Below, one piece after another: positions 1-7,283 of a stretch of DNA of 17,160 nt. This DNA is from Paracoccaceae bacterium (lineage in GTDB: Bacteria; Pseudomonadota; Alphaproteobacteria; Rhodobacterales; Rhodobacteraceae). The stretch spans positions 1 through 17,160 of the forward strand of contig JABSSB010000141.1 of the NCBI GenBank assembly GCA_013214715.1. Direction: 5' to 3'. Both the position numbers and the translations under genes were made by a program. Under the pieces are notes generated by a model. The model was not told the DNA's origin, searched no databases, and saw only the letters and a list, made by a program, of their open reading frames with translations. Position 1 is the first letter of the stretch. Each line of letters starts with the position of its first letter.

Positions 1-2448
1 CATCAGCCCTGTGCGGGTTTGCTGCACGCGCAGGGTCAGTTCAGGCTGCGCGGCATCGCAGTATTTGCGGGCATTGGAGATCAAGTTGATAAAGACCTGT
101 GCCAGACGGTCGAGATCGGTTTCCAGCACGATCATCGCCTCTTTCGCGCGGTCGCGGTGCAGGGTGATCGGCTGATCTGCCCCCGCCAGCGCCGCCGACA
201 CGGCCTGATCGAGCACATCATTCAGCCGCCCGGACGCCCTGTTGAGCGTGACCTGCCCGTTTTCCAGCACCGACAGGTCAAGCAGGTCATCCAGAAGTCG
301 GGTCAGGCGCACAGCCTCGGCATGGATCACACCGGCAAAGCGCTGCGCCTCATCCTCGGACAGGCTGTCCGTGTCGCGCAGCAGCTCCGAAAACGCCCGG
401 ATCGAGGTCATGGGCGTGCGCAATTCGTGACTGACCTGCGACAGGAAGGCATCTTTCTGGGCCGAGATGCGGGTCAGCTTGTCATTGGTGTCACGCAGCT
501 TGCGCGCGGTGTGGCTCAGCTCGTTCGATTTGGCTTCAAGCTGCGAGGAATATTCGAGAATCTGCGCGGATTCGTCCGCCACCGCCATCAGATCTTCGAC
601 CGACACAGACGATCCGCCCGCGATCTGGCCGACCATCGCATGGGCCGTGGCCGCGCCGACAGACCCGGCCAGCTCCCTTTCGAGCCGTTGCAGAAACAGG
701 GGCGTAGGTTCAGGAATTTCATCGCGGCGGCCTTGCCGGGCGGCTTCGGCCGAAAACAGGCGCTGCGCCTGACCGGAGCCAAGGATGCGCTGCGCCATGA
801 CCATCAGGTCTTCGGCCTGCGCGACCGAGCCTGACCAGCCGCGTGGCCCGGTCGTGTGGTTGAACACATCGACAAATTGCGCGCCCTGCAGGCGTTCCAC
901 CGGGCCCGGGAAAGTCAAGAGCGACCCAATGGCGAAGGCGGCGGTGTTCAAGGTCAGGCTCCACAAGACCGAATGCACGATGGGGTCGAGCCCGTCGATG
1001 CCAAAGAGCGCCGTGGGCCGCAGCCAGCCCATGCCGAACGGCCCGTCAACCAACAGACCCGGCGCGGCAAAGGCGCCGCCCACACCGGGTAGCAGCAGCG
1101 TGTAGACCCAAAGCGCAAAGCCCACGCAAAGCCCCGCCAGCGCCCCGGTGCGGGTCGCGCCGCGCCAGAACAGCCCGCCGACCATGGCGGGCAGGATCTG
1201 CGCGATACCCGCAAAGGCGATCAACCCGATCGAGGCCAGCGCATCCCCCCCGCCCGAGAGGCGGAAATAGAGATAGCCCAACGCCAGGATCCCAGCGATG
1301 GACAGGCGCCGGGCGAGCAGAGCAACCTCGCGCACATCGCCGGACACGGACGCGCCTTCGCGGCGCGACAGGTAAATGGGCATTACGATATGGTTCGACA
1401 CCATGGTCGACAGCGCCATCGCCGCAACGATCACCATCGAGGTGGCCGAGGAAAACCCACCCAGAAAGCTGAGCATCGCCAGACCGTCGCGCCCCAGCGC
1501 CAGCGGGATCGACAGCACAAACAGGTCCGGGTTCGACCCTTCGGGCATCAGGTTCAGGCCCACAACGGCGATCGGCACGACAAAGAGGCTCATCAACAGC
1601 AGATACAGCGGGAAGGCCCAGGCCGCGGTGCGCAGGTGGCGTTCATCTTCATTTTCGACCACCATGACCTGAAACATGCGCGGCAGGCAGACAAAGGCCG
1701 CCGCCGACAATAATGTGATCGTCGCCCAGCGCGCGTGATCGACCTGCCAATTGCCAATCTCGGATGTATCAATGGCTTCGAGCGCGGGGCCAAGCCCACC
1801 TTTGATGCCCCAGACCACGAAGATCCCCACCGCCAGAAGGGCGACCAGTTTCACCACCGCCTCAAGCGCGATGGCGGTCACGACGCCGTGGTGGCGTTCA
1901 TTGGCATCAAGGTTGCGGGTGCCGAAGAGAATGGCAAATATCGCCAGCCCCGCGGCGACCCAAAGCACGCTGGCTTCGCTGCCCGTGGGCGATGCGCCGG
2001 CCAGATCATCGGCGGCAAAGATCGAAAACGACAGGGTGATGGACTGCAATTGCAGCGCGATATAGGGCGTCACACCCAGCACAGCCAGCAGGGTCACCAC
2101 CACCGCCAGAGAGTTGGATTTGCCAAACCGGGCCGAGATCAGGTCCGCGACGGATGTGACCTTTTGCATCCGTCCCACACGCACAAGCTTGCGCAGCCCC
2201 CACCACCAGCCCAGCATCACCAGCGTCGGACCGAGATAGATCGTCACAAATTCCAGCCCCGACCGCGCCGCAGAGCCCACTGCGCCGTAAAAGGTCCAGG
2301 CCGTGCAATAGACCGACAGCGACAGCGTGTAGACCAGCGGGGATCGGATCCAACTGCCGCGCCCCGTCGCCGCGGCGCGGTCTGCAACGAAGGCCACGAC
2401 AAAAAGCAGCGCCACATAGCCCAGACAGACAAGGATCAGGGCGGTCAT
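1..2448 (-). CDS. sodium:solute symporter-family sensor histidine kinase (3' end outside window)
   Basis: The 816 visible codons run open to base 1, so the C-terminus is missing. The first ~450 residues are a multi-spanning SSS (PutP-like) membrane domain, starting MTALILVCLGYVALLFV and including YCTAWTFYGAVGS and QKVTSVADLISARFGKS. A linker with a predicted coiled coil (SQLEAKSNELSHTARKLRD) leads into a HisKA domain with phospho-acceptor H674 in SHELRTP. The ATPase N-box follows (FINLISNARKY, N792). The remaining ATP-binding boxes, and any attached receiver domain, lie off the window. SSS-kinase fusions such as CbrA and CrbS sense or respond to small solutes (histidine; acetate) and drive a response regulator. 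The ligand here is not known. The start overlaps the stop of the upstream two-TM gene by ATGA, so the two are probably translationally coupled. The fold assignment is firm and the acetate link is inference only. Confidence 0.92.
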   Translation of the reverse strand, partial: MTALILVCLGYVALLFVVAFVADRAAATGRGSWIRSPLVYTLSLSVYCTAWTFYGAVGSAARSGLEFVTIYLGPTLVMLGWWWGLRKLVRVGRMQKVTSVADLISARFGKSNSLAVVVTLLAVLGVTPYIALQLQSITLSFSIFAADDLAGASPTGSEASVLWVAAGLAIFAILFGTRNLDANERHHGVVTAIALEAVVKLVALLAVGIFVVWGIKGGLGPALEAIDTSEIGNWQVDHARWATITLLSAAAFVCLPRMFQVMVVENEDERHLRTAAWAFPLYLLLMSLFVVPIAVVGLNLMPEGSNPDLFVLSIPLALGRDGLAMLSFLGGFSSATSMVIVAAMALSTMVSNHIVMPIYLSRREGASVSGDVREVALLARRLSIAGILALGYLYFRLSGGGDALASIGLIAFAGIAQILPAMVGGLFWRGATRTGALAGLCVGFALWVYTLLLPGVGGAFAAPGLLVDGPFGMGWLRPTALFGIDGLDPIVHSVLWSLTLNTAAFAIGSLLTFPGPVERLQGAQFVDVFNHTTGPRGWSGSVAQAEDLMVMAQRILGSGQAQRLFSAEAARQGRRDEIPEPTPLFLQRLERELAGSVGAATAHAMVGQIAGGSSVSVEDLMAVADESAQILEYSSQLEAKSNELSHTARKLRDTNDKLTRISAQKDAFLSQVSHELRTPMTSIRAFSELLRDTDSLSEDEAQRFAGVIHAEAVRLTRLLDDLLDLSVLENGQVTLNRASGRLNDVLDQAVSAALAGADQPITLHRDRAKEAMIVLETDLDRLAQVFINLISNARKYCDAAQPELTLRVQQTRTGLM

Positions 2449-2771
2449 GGCCGCGTGTCCTCATCCAAATCACCCAGAGGCGCATCGCCTTCGACCCGAC
2501 GCGCCAAAGCGCCGAACACCGCCACCACGAGGATCAGGGTTACCCAGGCCGAAAAAATATAGATCAGCGCGCCCGACAGGGACACAGGCGTATCAGACGA
2601 CCAAAGCAGCGGCACAAAAACAATGCACAGCCCGAAGATCGGCAAAAGACGGGCCGCATCGGCCAGCCGGCGGCGGCGATAGGAGGCGCGTTGCAGGAAG
2701 ATCGAGGGGGCTCCGGCCGCACGGGCGCGGCTCCGGGCGGGAGAACGCGGCTCGGTCGGAGGGGTGGTCAT
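2445..2771 (-). CDS. small two-TM membrane protein, possible symporter small-subunit-like partner of the sensor kinase
   Basis: This 108-residue protein has a basic, Arg/Pro-rich N-terminus (residues 1-40, with YRRRR at 31-35). Two hydrophobic segments follow, at about 42-58 (LLPIFGLCIVFVPLLW) and 67-89 (GALIYIFSAWVTLILVVAV), and the tail is acidic. It overlaps both neighbours by ATGA: its start lies in the end of the response-regulator gene and its stop in the start of the symporter-kinase gene. Bona fide SSS transporters such as ActP are often preceded by a two-TM small protein (DUF485/DUF4212 type). Size, topology and position here match that arrangement, but I do not see a diagnostic motif, so membership is inference. 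It probably sits in the inner membrane with the kinase's SSS domain. Confidence 0.8.
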   Translation of the reverse strand: MTTPPTEPRSPARSRARAAGAPSIFLQRASYRRRRLADAARLLPIFGLCIVFVPLLWSSDTPVSLSGALIYIFSAWVTLILVVAVFGALARRVEGDAPLGDLDEDTRP

Positions 2772-3190
2772 GCCCGGGATGTCGGGTCATTGGCCTGGGC
2801 CTGCGCCACAAGATCGCGCACGGCTGTGACCACTTCGGTATTGGAAAAAGGTTTCGTCATGAAGCGGCTAACCCCGGCCTTTTCAGCCAGTTCGCGATCG
2901 CGCGTTTGACCACGGGCGGTGAGCATCAGCACCGGCAAAGCCATGAATTCGGGACGGCTGCGCAGATCGCGCAGAATTTCCATGCCGGACCGTCCGGGCA
3001 ACATCATGTCGAGGATCAGAAGATCCGGCGTCAGGCGGCTGATTTCCTCCATCGCCGAGGCACCATCAGCATGGGCTTCGACCTGCCAGCCTTCGCGGCT
3101 GAGCAGGAACCTTATGGCTTCGATGATATTAGGTTCGTCTTCGACCAGCAAAACCCGCCGACCGTGACCGCGCCCCACGTCTTGATCCAT
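2768..3190 (-). CDS. receiver-only response regulator
   Basis: This 140-residue protein is a single CheY-like receiver domain with nothing after it. The acidic pocket is E17/D18 (LLVEDEP), the phospho-acceptor is D61 (LLILDMMLPG), the switch Thr is T91 (LTAR) and the conserved Lys is K113 (TKPF). The last ~15 residues are a short tail without a DNA-binding or enzymatic domain. A GGGAGGG-type ribosome site precedes the ATG. It is the first gene of the ATGA-linked set leading to the symporter-kinase, so it is the likely phosphorylation partner of that kinase. With no output domain it must act through a protein partner or as a phosphate relay or sink. It begins 81 bases after the stop of the XRE regulator gene on the same strand, with no clear terminator between, so a four-gene transcript is possible. 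Confidence 0.93.
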   Translation of the reverse strand: MDQDVGRGHGRRVLLVEDEPNIIEAIRFLLSREGWQVEAHADGASAMEEISRLTPDLLILDMMLPGRSGMEILRDLRSRPEFMALPVLMLTARGQTRDRELAEKAGVSRFMTKPFSNTEVVTAVRDLVAQAQANDPTSRA

Positions 3191-3271
3191 GTGTCTTACC
3201 CTCCCGCAGGGTCCCGATTGTGTCCCGGGTTGCCCGCTTTGCGCCGGTTTAGCCTTTCTTGGGGTCGGAAG

Positions 3272-4576
3272 TCAAAACCCATCGCCGAGAATCGAGGGCT
3301 CGCGCCGCGCAGAACAGGCCTGACGGGGGCACACGCGGCAGGCGCTGCCCACCTCTTGCGCATCGGGCTGTTCGTCTTCGATTGTGACCGGCAGGATCAG
3401 CATGGCCGAACGATAGACCGGATCTTCATTGAACCCCGCCAGCGTTTCGGGCCAGGCCACCGCCATGCAGTCGAACTGCCGTTCAGATCGGCCCAACTGT
3501 GTCACGCGCCGGCGGATCGGGACCAAAGGCCGTGTCAGCGCGGAAAATACGGGCCAAAGCGGGCAAGACGCGCCGAAACGCGGCAGGGCAAAGCCTTCGA
3601 CCGGTTTGCGAAACAGGATGGAGCCGGAGGCGTCGCAGATCACCAGCCCCGTGGCCACCGGCAGCATCCCGTCAGGCAGCGCTGCGAGTCGGCGAAAAAC
3701 CTGCTGCAGCGGCACGTCGAACTGACGGGCCAGCGCGGTCGGGTCGAGCCCGAATGCGCCCAGCGCCTGTCGGAAAGGCTTCAGCGGCAAGGCCGCAGAA
3801 TCCTGACGCATCTGGTCCAGCGCCACCTGCGCGATCACCTGTCCCTGCGGCGATTTCAAATCTGGTTCATTGCTGACAAGCGCTTCGGGCGTGGCGTCGC
3901 CGTCTTCCAATTCCGGGAAATGAAACTCCCGCGCGGCTAGAAAGGCCTCGGCCTCTTCTTGCGGCAGGGCAACCGCGTGGCGGTCGCTGTCGCTGTCGTC
4001 GAGATAGCTCATCAGCGCTTTGGAACTGTCCGCCAGACGACGGGCATCGGCATTGATGTTGCGGTGAAAGCGGTCGCGCCACTCATCTTCGATCTCGCCC
4101 GTCTCCACCAGGATTGAGGCGGTTGCCCGGATCGCGGCGGCGGTGGTCAGAACTTCATGCAGGGACGCGGCCAGATGCGGGTCATGAGTCAGACGGTCGG
4201 ACAGGGTCTGCACGGTTTCCTGCAAACTGCCCACGCGCCGCTGCGCGGCGGCCAGCAGACCAGCCCAGCCGGGAAACCGCCCGGCAAATTCTTCGAGCTT
4301 ATCCAACTCGGGCGTGGCGGCATCGGTGGCGGCCGCGGCTTCGCGCAGGGCCATGAGCAACGCGGCCTCTGCCCCTTCGGTCAGCATCGAGGGTTCGACA
4401 TCCAGCACCGCGGCAATATCGAGCAACAGCTTGCCCCCGATACGGCGGCGGTTATGCTCGATCAGGTTGAGATACGAGGCTGAAATCCCCACCCTGCGCG
4501 CAAGCTCGGCCTGCCTCAGCCCGGCGACCGAGCGTCTTTCGCGGATGCGACTGCCTGTCAACGTATCGCGTGCCAC
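3272..4576 (-). CDS. XRE-type short-chain fatty-acyl (ScfR/RamB-like) transcriptional regulator with an internal kinase-DHp-like hairpin
   Basis: This 434-residue protein is read from a GTG start. AGGAGG lies 6 bases upstream, and a nearby ATG is out of frame. An XRE helix-turn-helix fills about 10-60 (RQAELARRVGISASYLNLIE). Residues 134-193 form an alpha-helical hairpin that looks like a histidine-kinase dimerisation domain (H140-E141). The C-terminal half has features seen in the DUF2083 region of RamB/PccR-type regulators: an ASCPLWPVF motif (336-344) and a Cys cluster C413-x2-C416-x4-C421 near the end. The HExxH of the ImmA/IrrE-like middle domain found in many relatives is absent. Relatives respond to acyl-CoA levels and control acetate or propionate metabolism. 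The gene is divergent from the ABC importer operon and upstream of the response-regulator/symporter-kinase genes, so either or both may be targets (inference). The protein is somewhat shorter than the ~470 residues usual for the family. Confidence 0.82.
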   Translation of the reverse strand: MARDTLTGSRIRERRSVAGLRQAELARRVGISASYLNLIEHNRRRIGGKLLLDIAAVLDVEPSMLTEGAEAALLMALREAAAATDAATPELDKLEEFAGRFPGWAGLLAAAQRRVGSLQETVQTLSDRLTHDPHLAASLHEVLTTAAAIRATASILVETGEIEDEWRDRFHRNINADARRLADSSKALMSYLDDSDSDRHAVALPQEEAEAFLAAREFHFPELEDGDATPEALVSNEPDLKSPQGQVIAQVALDQMRQDSAALPLKPFRQALGAFGLDPTALARQFDVPLQQVFRRLAALPDGMLPVATGLVICDASGSILFRKPVEGFALPRFGASCPLWPVFSALTRPLVPIRRRVTQLGRSERQFDCMAVAWPETLAGFNEDPVYRSAMLILPVTIEDEQPDAQEVGSACRVCPRQACSARREPSILGDGF

Positions 4577-4634
4577 GGCATACCTCCTGAAGATTCAGAC
4601 CGGTTTTCAAGACCTTTCTGCACCGCAACATGAA

Positions 4635-4649
4635 GAATTTTACAAATTC
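4635..4649. promoter_or_regulatory. candidate operator: 15-bp palindrome in divergent intergenic region
   Basis: The arms GAATTT (4635-4640) and AAATTC (4644-4649) are a perfect inverted repeat around TAC. The core TTTACAAA (TTTGTAAA on the other strand) differs by one base from the TTTGCAAA-type core I recall for RamB/PccR regulators. TTTACA recurs at 4671-4676 and 4713-4718. The 228-base gap (4577-4804) separates the divergent XRE regulator gene and the binding-protein gene, so it must hold both promoters. No convincing -35/-10 pair could be assigned. Binding is inference. Confidence 0.4.
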
Positions 4650-4804
4650 CTGCGCTGCATTGTCACGTTGTTTACAGCAAAATCGAAGAATTCAAAGGGT
4701 TTATTGCGCCATTTTACACCCCTCGCCCATACTGGCTTTGCACAGATGTGCCCGCGTTTCTGGCAGAGGAGGCCAGGAACGCAGTTGCAATTGGGAGGAA
4801 ATAT

Positions 4805-6142
4805 ATGTCCAAGACTGATGTCTCTCGTCGTGGCGTCCTAAAGACCAGTGCCGTTGCCGGTGCTGGCCTGGCTGTTCCGACGATCTTTACCGCGCAGTCC
4901 GCAGCGGCTTTCACCAACGAACCGACCGGCTCAAGCGTTACGCTTGGCTTCAACGTGCCCCAGACCGGCCCCTATGCCGACGAAGGCGCAGATGAGCTGC
5001 GCGCTTATGAGCTGGCGGTCGAGCACCTGAACGGTGGCGGCGATGGCGGCATGATGAACACGTTCTCGTCCAAAGCCCTGCAGGGCAACGGGATCCTGGG
5101 CAAGAAGGTCGAATATGTGACCGGCGACACCCAGACCAAATCGGACGCAGCCCGCGCATCGGCCAAGTCGATGATCGAAAAAGACGGCGCCGTCATGATC
5201 ACCGGTGGTTCGTCCTCGGGTGTGGCTGTGGCTGTGCAGGCGCTGTGTCAGGAAGCTGGCGTGATCTTCATGGCGGGTCTGACCCACTCCAACGACACCA
5301 CCGGCAAGGACAAGAAGGCCAATGGCTTCCGCCATTTCTTCAACTCCTACATGTCGGGTGCTGCGCTGGCGCCGATCCTGGCGGCGAACTATGGCAATGA
5401 CCGCAAGGCCTATCACCTGACCGCCGACTACAACTGGGGGTACACCACCGAAGAAGCGGTGCGGAATTCGACCGAGGCCCTGGGCTGGGATACTGTTGCA
5501 GCGGTGAAAACCCCGCTGACCCAGACTGACTTCTCGTCCTATATCGCTCCGGTTCTGCAGTCGGGTGCCGACGTTCTGGTCCTGAACCACTATGGCGGCA
5601 ACATGGTGAACTCGCTCACCAACGCGGTTCAGTTCGGCCTGCGTGATAAGGAAGTGAACGGCAAGAACTTCGAAATCGTCGTTCCGCTCTACTCGCGTCT
5701 GATGGCGCGTGGTGCGGGTGCCAACGTGAAGGGCATCTTCGGCTCCACCAACTGGCACTGGTCGCTGCCTGACGCGGGCACGCAAGCCTTCGTCAAATCC
5801 TTCGGCACCAAATACGGCTTCCCGCCGTCGCAGGCCGCGCACACCTGCTATGTGCAGGCGCTGCTCTATGCGGATGCCGTGGAACGTGCCGGGTCGTTCA
5901 ACCCCTGTGCGGTTGGCGAAGCACTGGAAGGCTTCCAATTTGACGGCATGGGCAATGGTCCGACGCTGTATCGCGCCGCAGACCACCAGTGCTTCAAGGA
6001 CGTGCTTGTTGTGAAGGGCAAAGAGAACCCGACCTCCGAGTTCGACCTGCTGGAGATCGTGGAGATCACCCCGGTGAGCCAGGTGACCTATGATGCCTCC
6101 ATCTTTGGCGGTGAGCTGGGTGCCTGCAACCCGGGCGCCTAA
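4805..6142 (+). CDS. Tat-exported periplasmic substrate-binding protein of a Liv-type ABC importer
   Basis: This 445-residue protein starts at the ATG behind GGGAGGAAA; in-frame codons further upstream have no ribosome site. The N-terminus is a twin-arginine signal, S7-R8-R9-G-V-L-K13, then a hydrophobic stretch and likely cleavage after AQSAAA (about residue 35), so it is probably folded before export. The mature part is a type I periplasmic binding fold (GFNVPQTGPYADEGADELR; MITGGSSSGVAVAVQ; DVLVLNHYGGNMV) as in LivJ/AmiC/UrtA proteins. It is longer than E. coli LivJ (~367) and holds five Cys after the signal. It delivers ligand to the permeases encoded next. The ligand is not recognisable: branched-chain amino acids, amides or small carboxylates are all possible. 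A terminator hairpin right after the stop suggests it is made in excess over the membrane parts. Confidence 0.9.
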   Translation: MSKTDVSRRGVLKTSAVAGAGLAVPTIFTAQSAAAFTNEPTGSSVTLGFNVPQTGPYADEGADELRAYELAVEHLNGGGDGGMMNTFSSKALQGNGILGKKVEYVTGDTQTKSDAARASAKSMIEKDGAVMITGGSSSGVAVAVQALCQEAGVIFMAGLTHSNDTTGKDKKANGFRHFFNSYMSGAALAPILAANYGNDRKAYHLTADYNWGYTTEEAVRNSTEALGWDTVAAVKTPLTQTDFSSYIAPVLQSGADVLVLNHYGGNMVNSLTNAVQFGLRDKEVNGKNFEIVVPLYSRLMARGAGANVKGIFGSTNWHWSLPDAGTQAFVKSFGTKYGFPPSQAAHTCYVQALLYADAVERAGSFNPCAVGEALEGFQFDGMGNGPTLYRAADHQCFKDVLVVKGKENPTSEFDLLEIVEITPVSQVTYDASIFGGELGACNPGA

Positions 6143-6151
6143 GCCCCTTGC

Positions 6152-6181
6152 GGCCGGACGGAGACCCGTCCGGCCCTTTTT
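6152..6181 (+). terminator. Rho-independent terminator/attenuator between binding-protein and permease genes
   Basis: A perfect 10-bp stem pairs GGCCGGACGG (6152-6161) with CCGTCCGGCC (6166-6175) over the 4-base loop AGAC, followed by C and five T. It begins 9 bases after the binding-protein stop and 97 bases before the first permease start. Partial read-through would give a high binding-protein to permease ratio, as in other importer operons. Confidence 0.88.
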
Positions 6182-6248
6182 CATCTGACCCCGGCCCGTT
6201 CCGGAGGTTTCAAGATCCAATCCACAAGCCGACCGCAAAGGTGGACCA

Positions 6249-7280
6249 ATGGACGCATTACTCCTTCAATTCCTGAACGGGCTCGACAAGGGCTCGGCCT
6301 ATGCGCTGATCGCGCTGGGTTTGACACTGATTTTCGGCACGCTGGGCGTTGTGAACTTTGCCCATGGCGCGCTGTTCATGATCGGCGCCTTCTGTGCCGT
6401 GACCCTCAACCGTATCCTCACGCTGAGCCATGAGGTGATCGACGAAACCCGCACCGACTTTCTGGGCAACCCGCTGAAAGTCGACGTGCCCTATGTCTAT
6501 GACATATTTGGCGAGGCCACAGGCGCTGCGATTATCGACTGGTCCGTGCCGCTGGCGATCCTGTTTGCAATCCCGGTGATGATCGGCGTCGGCGTCGCGA
6601 TGGAGCGCGGGCTGATCCGCCATTTCTACAAGCGCCCCCATGCCGACCAGATCCTTGTCACCTTTGGTCTGGCGATCGTGCTGCAGGAAATCATCAAATA
6701 TTACTACGGCGCGAACCCGATCCCGACCCCTGCCCCGGCGGCCTTTACCGGCTCGTTCGATTTTGGCGCGATGATCGGCTTTGAGCCCAATACGATCATC
6801 TACCCCTATTGGCGCCTGGTCTATTTCTGCTTTGCTGCCGTGATCATCGGCGCGGTCTTTGCCTTCTTGCAATTCACCACCTTCGGCATGGTCGTGCGCG
6901 CCGGCATGGCGGACCGCGAGACCGTTGGCCTCTTGGGCATCGATATTGACCGTCGCTTTACCATCATGTTCGGCATGGCTGCCGCGGTCGCAGGACTGGC
7001 GGGCGTGATGTATGCGCCAATCACATCGCCAAATTACCACATGGGCATGGACTTCCTGGTTCTCAGCTTTGTCGTGGTGGTTGTCGGCGGCATGGGCTCC
7101 CTGCCCGGTGCTGTGCTGGCGGGCTTCCTGCTGGGCATTCTGGAAAGTTTTGCCTCGATGCGCGAAGTGCTCGAGATCGTGCCCGGCCTGAACCAAATCA
7201 TCATCTACCTGGTCGCTATCGTGATCCTTCTGACCCGCCCGCGTGGTCTGATGGGCCGCAAAGGCGTGATGGAGGAATAA
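6249..7280 (+). CDS. Liv-type ABC importer permease, LivH family
   Basis: This 343-residue inner-membrane permease follows AAAGGTGG by 4 bases. LivH landmarks are visible: GSAYALIALGLTLIFGTLGVVNFAHGALFM (about 15-44, split across the first two helices), DQILVTFGLAIVLQE (133-147) and the cytoplasmic coupling region GLLGIDIDRRFTIMFG. The protein is longer than usual for the family (~300). The surplus lies mainly at about 57-97, between the second and third membrane segments, and reads as a hydrophilic Asp/Glu/Thr-rich loop. It pairs with the LivM-type permease encoded 3 bases downstream to form the translocation pore. The substrate is unknown. Expression likely depends on read-through of the hairpin upstream. 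Confidence 0.93.
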   Translation: MDALLLQFLNGLDKGSAYALIALGLTLIFGTLGVVNFAHGALFMIGAFCAVTLNRILTLSHEVIDETRTDFLGNPLKVDVPYVYDIFGEATGAAIIDWSVPLAILFAIPVMIGVGVAMERGLIRHFYKRPHADQILVTFGLAIVLQEIIKYYYGANPIPTPAPAAFTGSFDFGAMIGFEPNTIIYPYWRLVYFCFAAVIIGAVFAFLQFTTFGMVVRAGMADRETVGLLGIDIDRRFTIMFGMAAAVAGLAGVMYAPITSPNYHMGMDFLVLSFVVVVVGGMGSLPGAVLAGFLLGILESFASMREVLEIVPGLNQIIIYLVAIVILLTRPRGLMGRKGVMEE

Positions 7281-7283
7281 GCC

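Noticed and set aside
19..2562. Long plus-strand open frames (19-834, 1735-2562) opposite the symporter-kinase
   Set aside because: The minus strand carries the HisKA, N-box and SSS motifs. The plus-strand translations are Arg/Gln/His-rich shadows.
4931..6238. 435-codon minus-strand open frame opposite the binding-protein gene
   Set aside because: It is a shadow of the Tat-exported binding protein: basic, low-complexity composition, and no ribosome site or motif.
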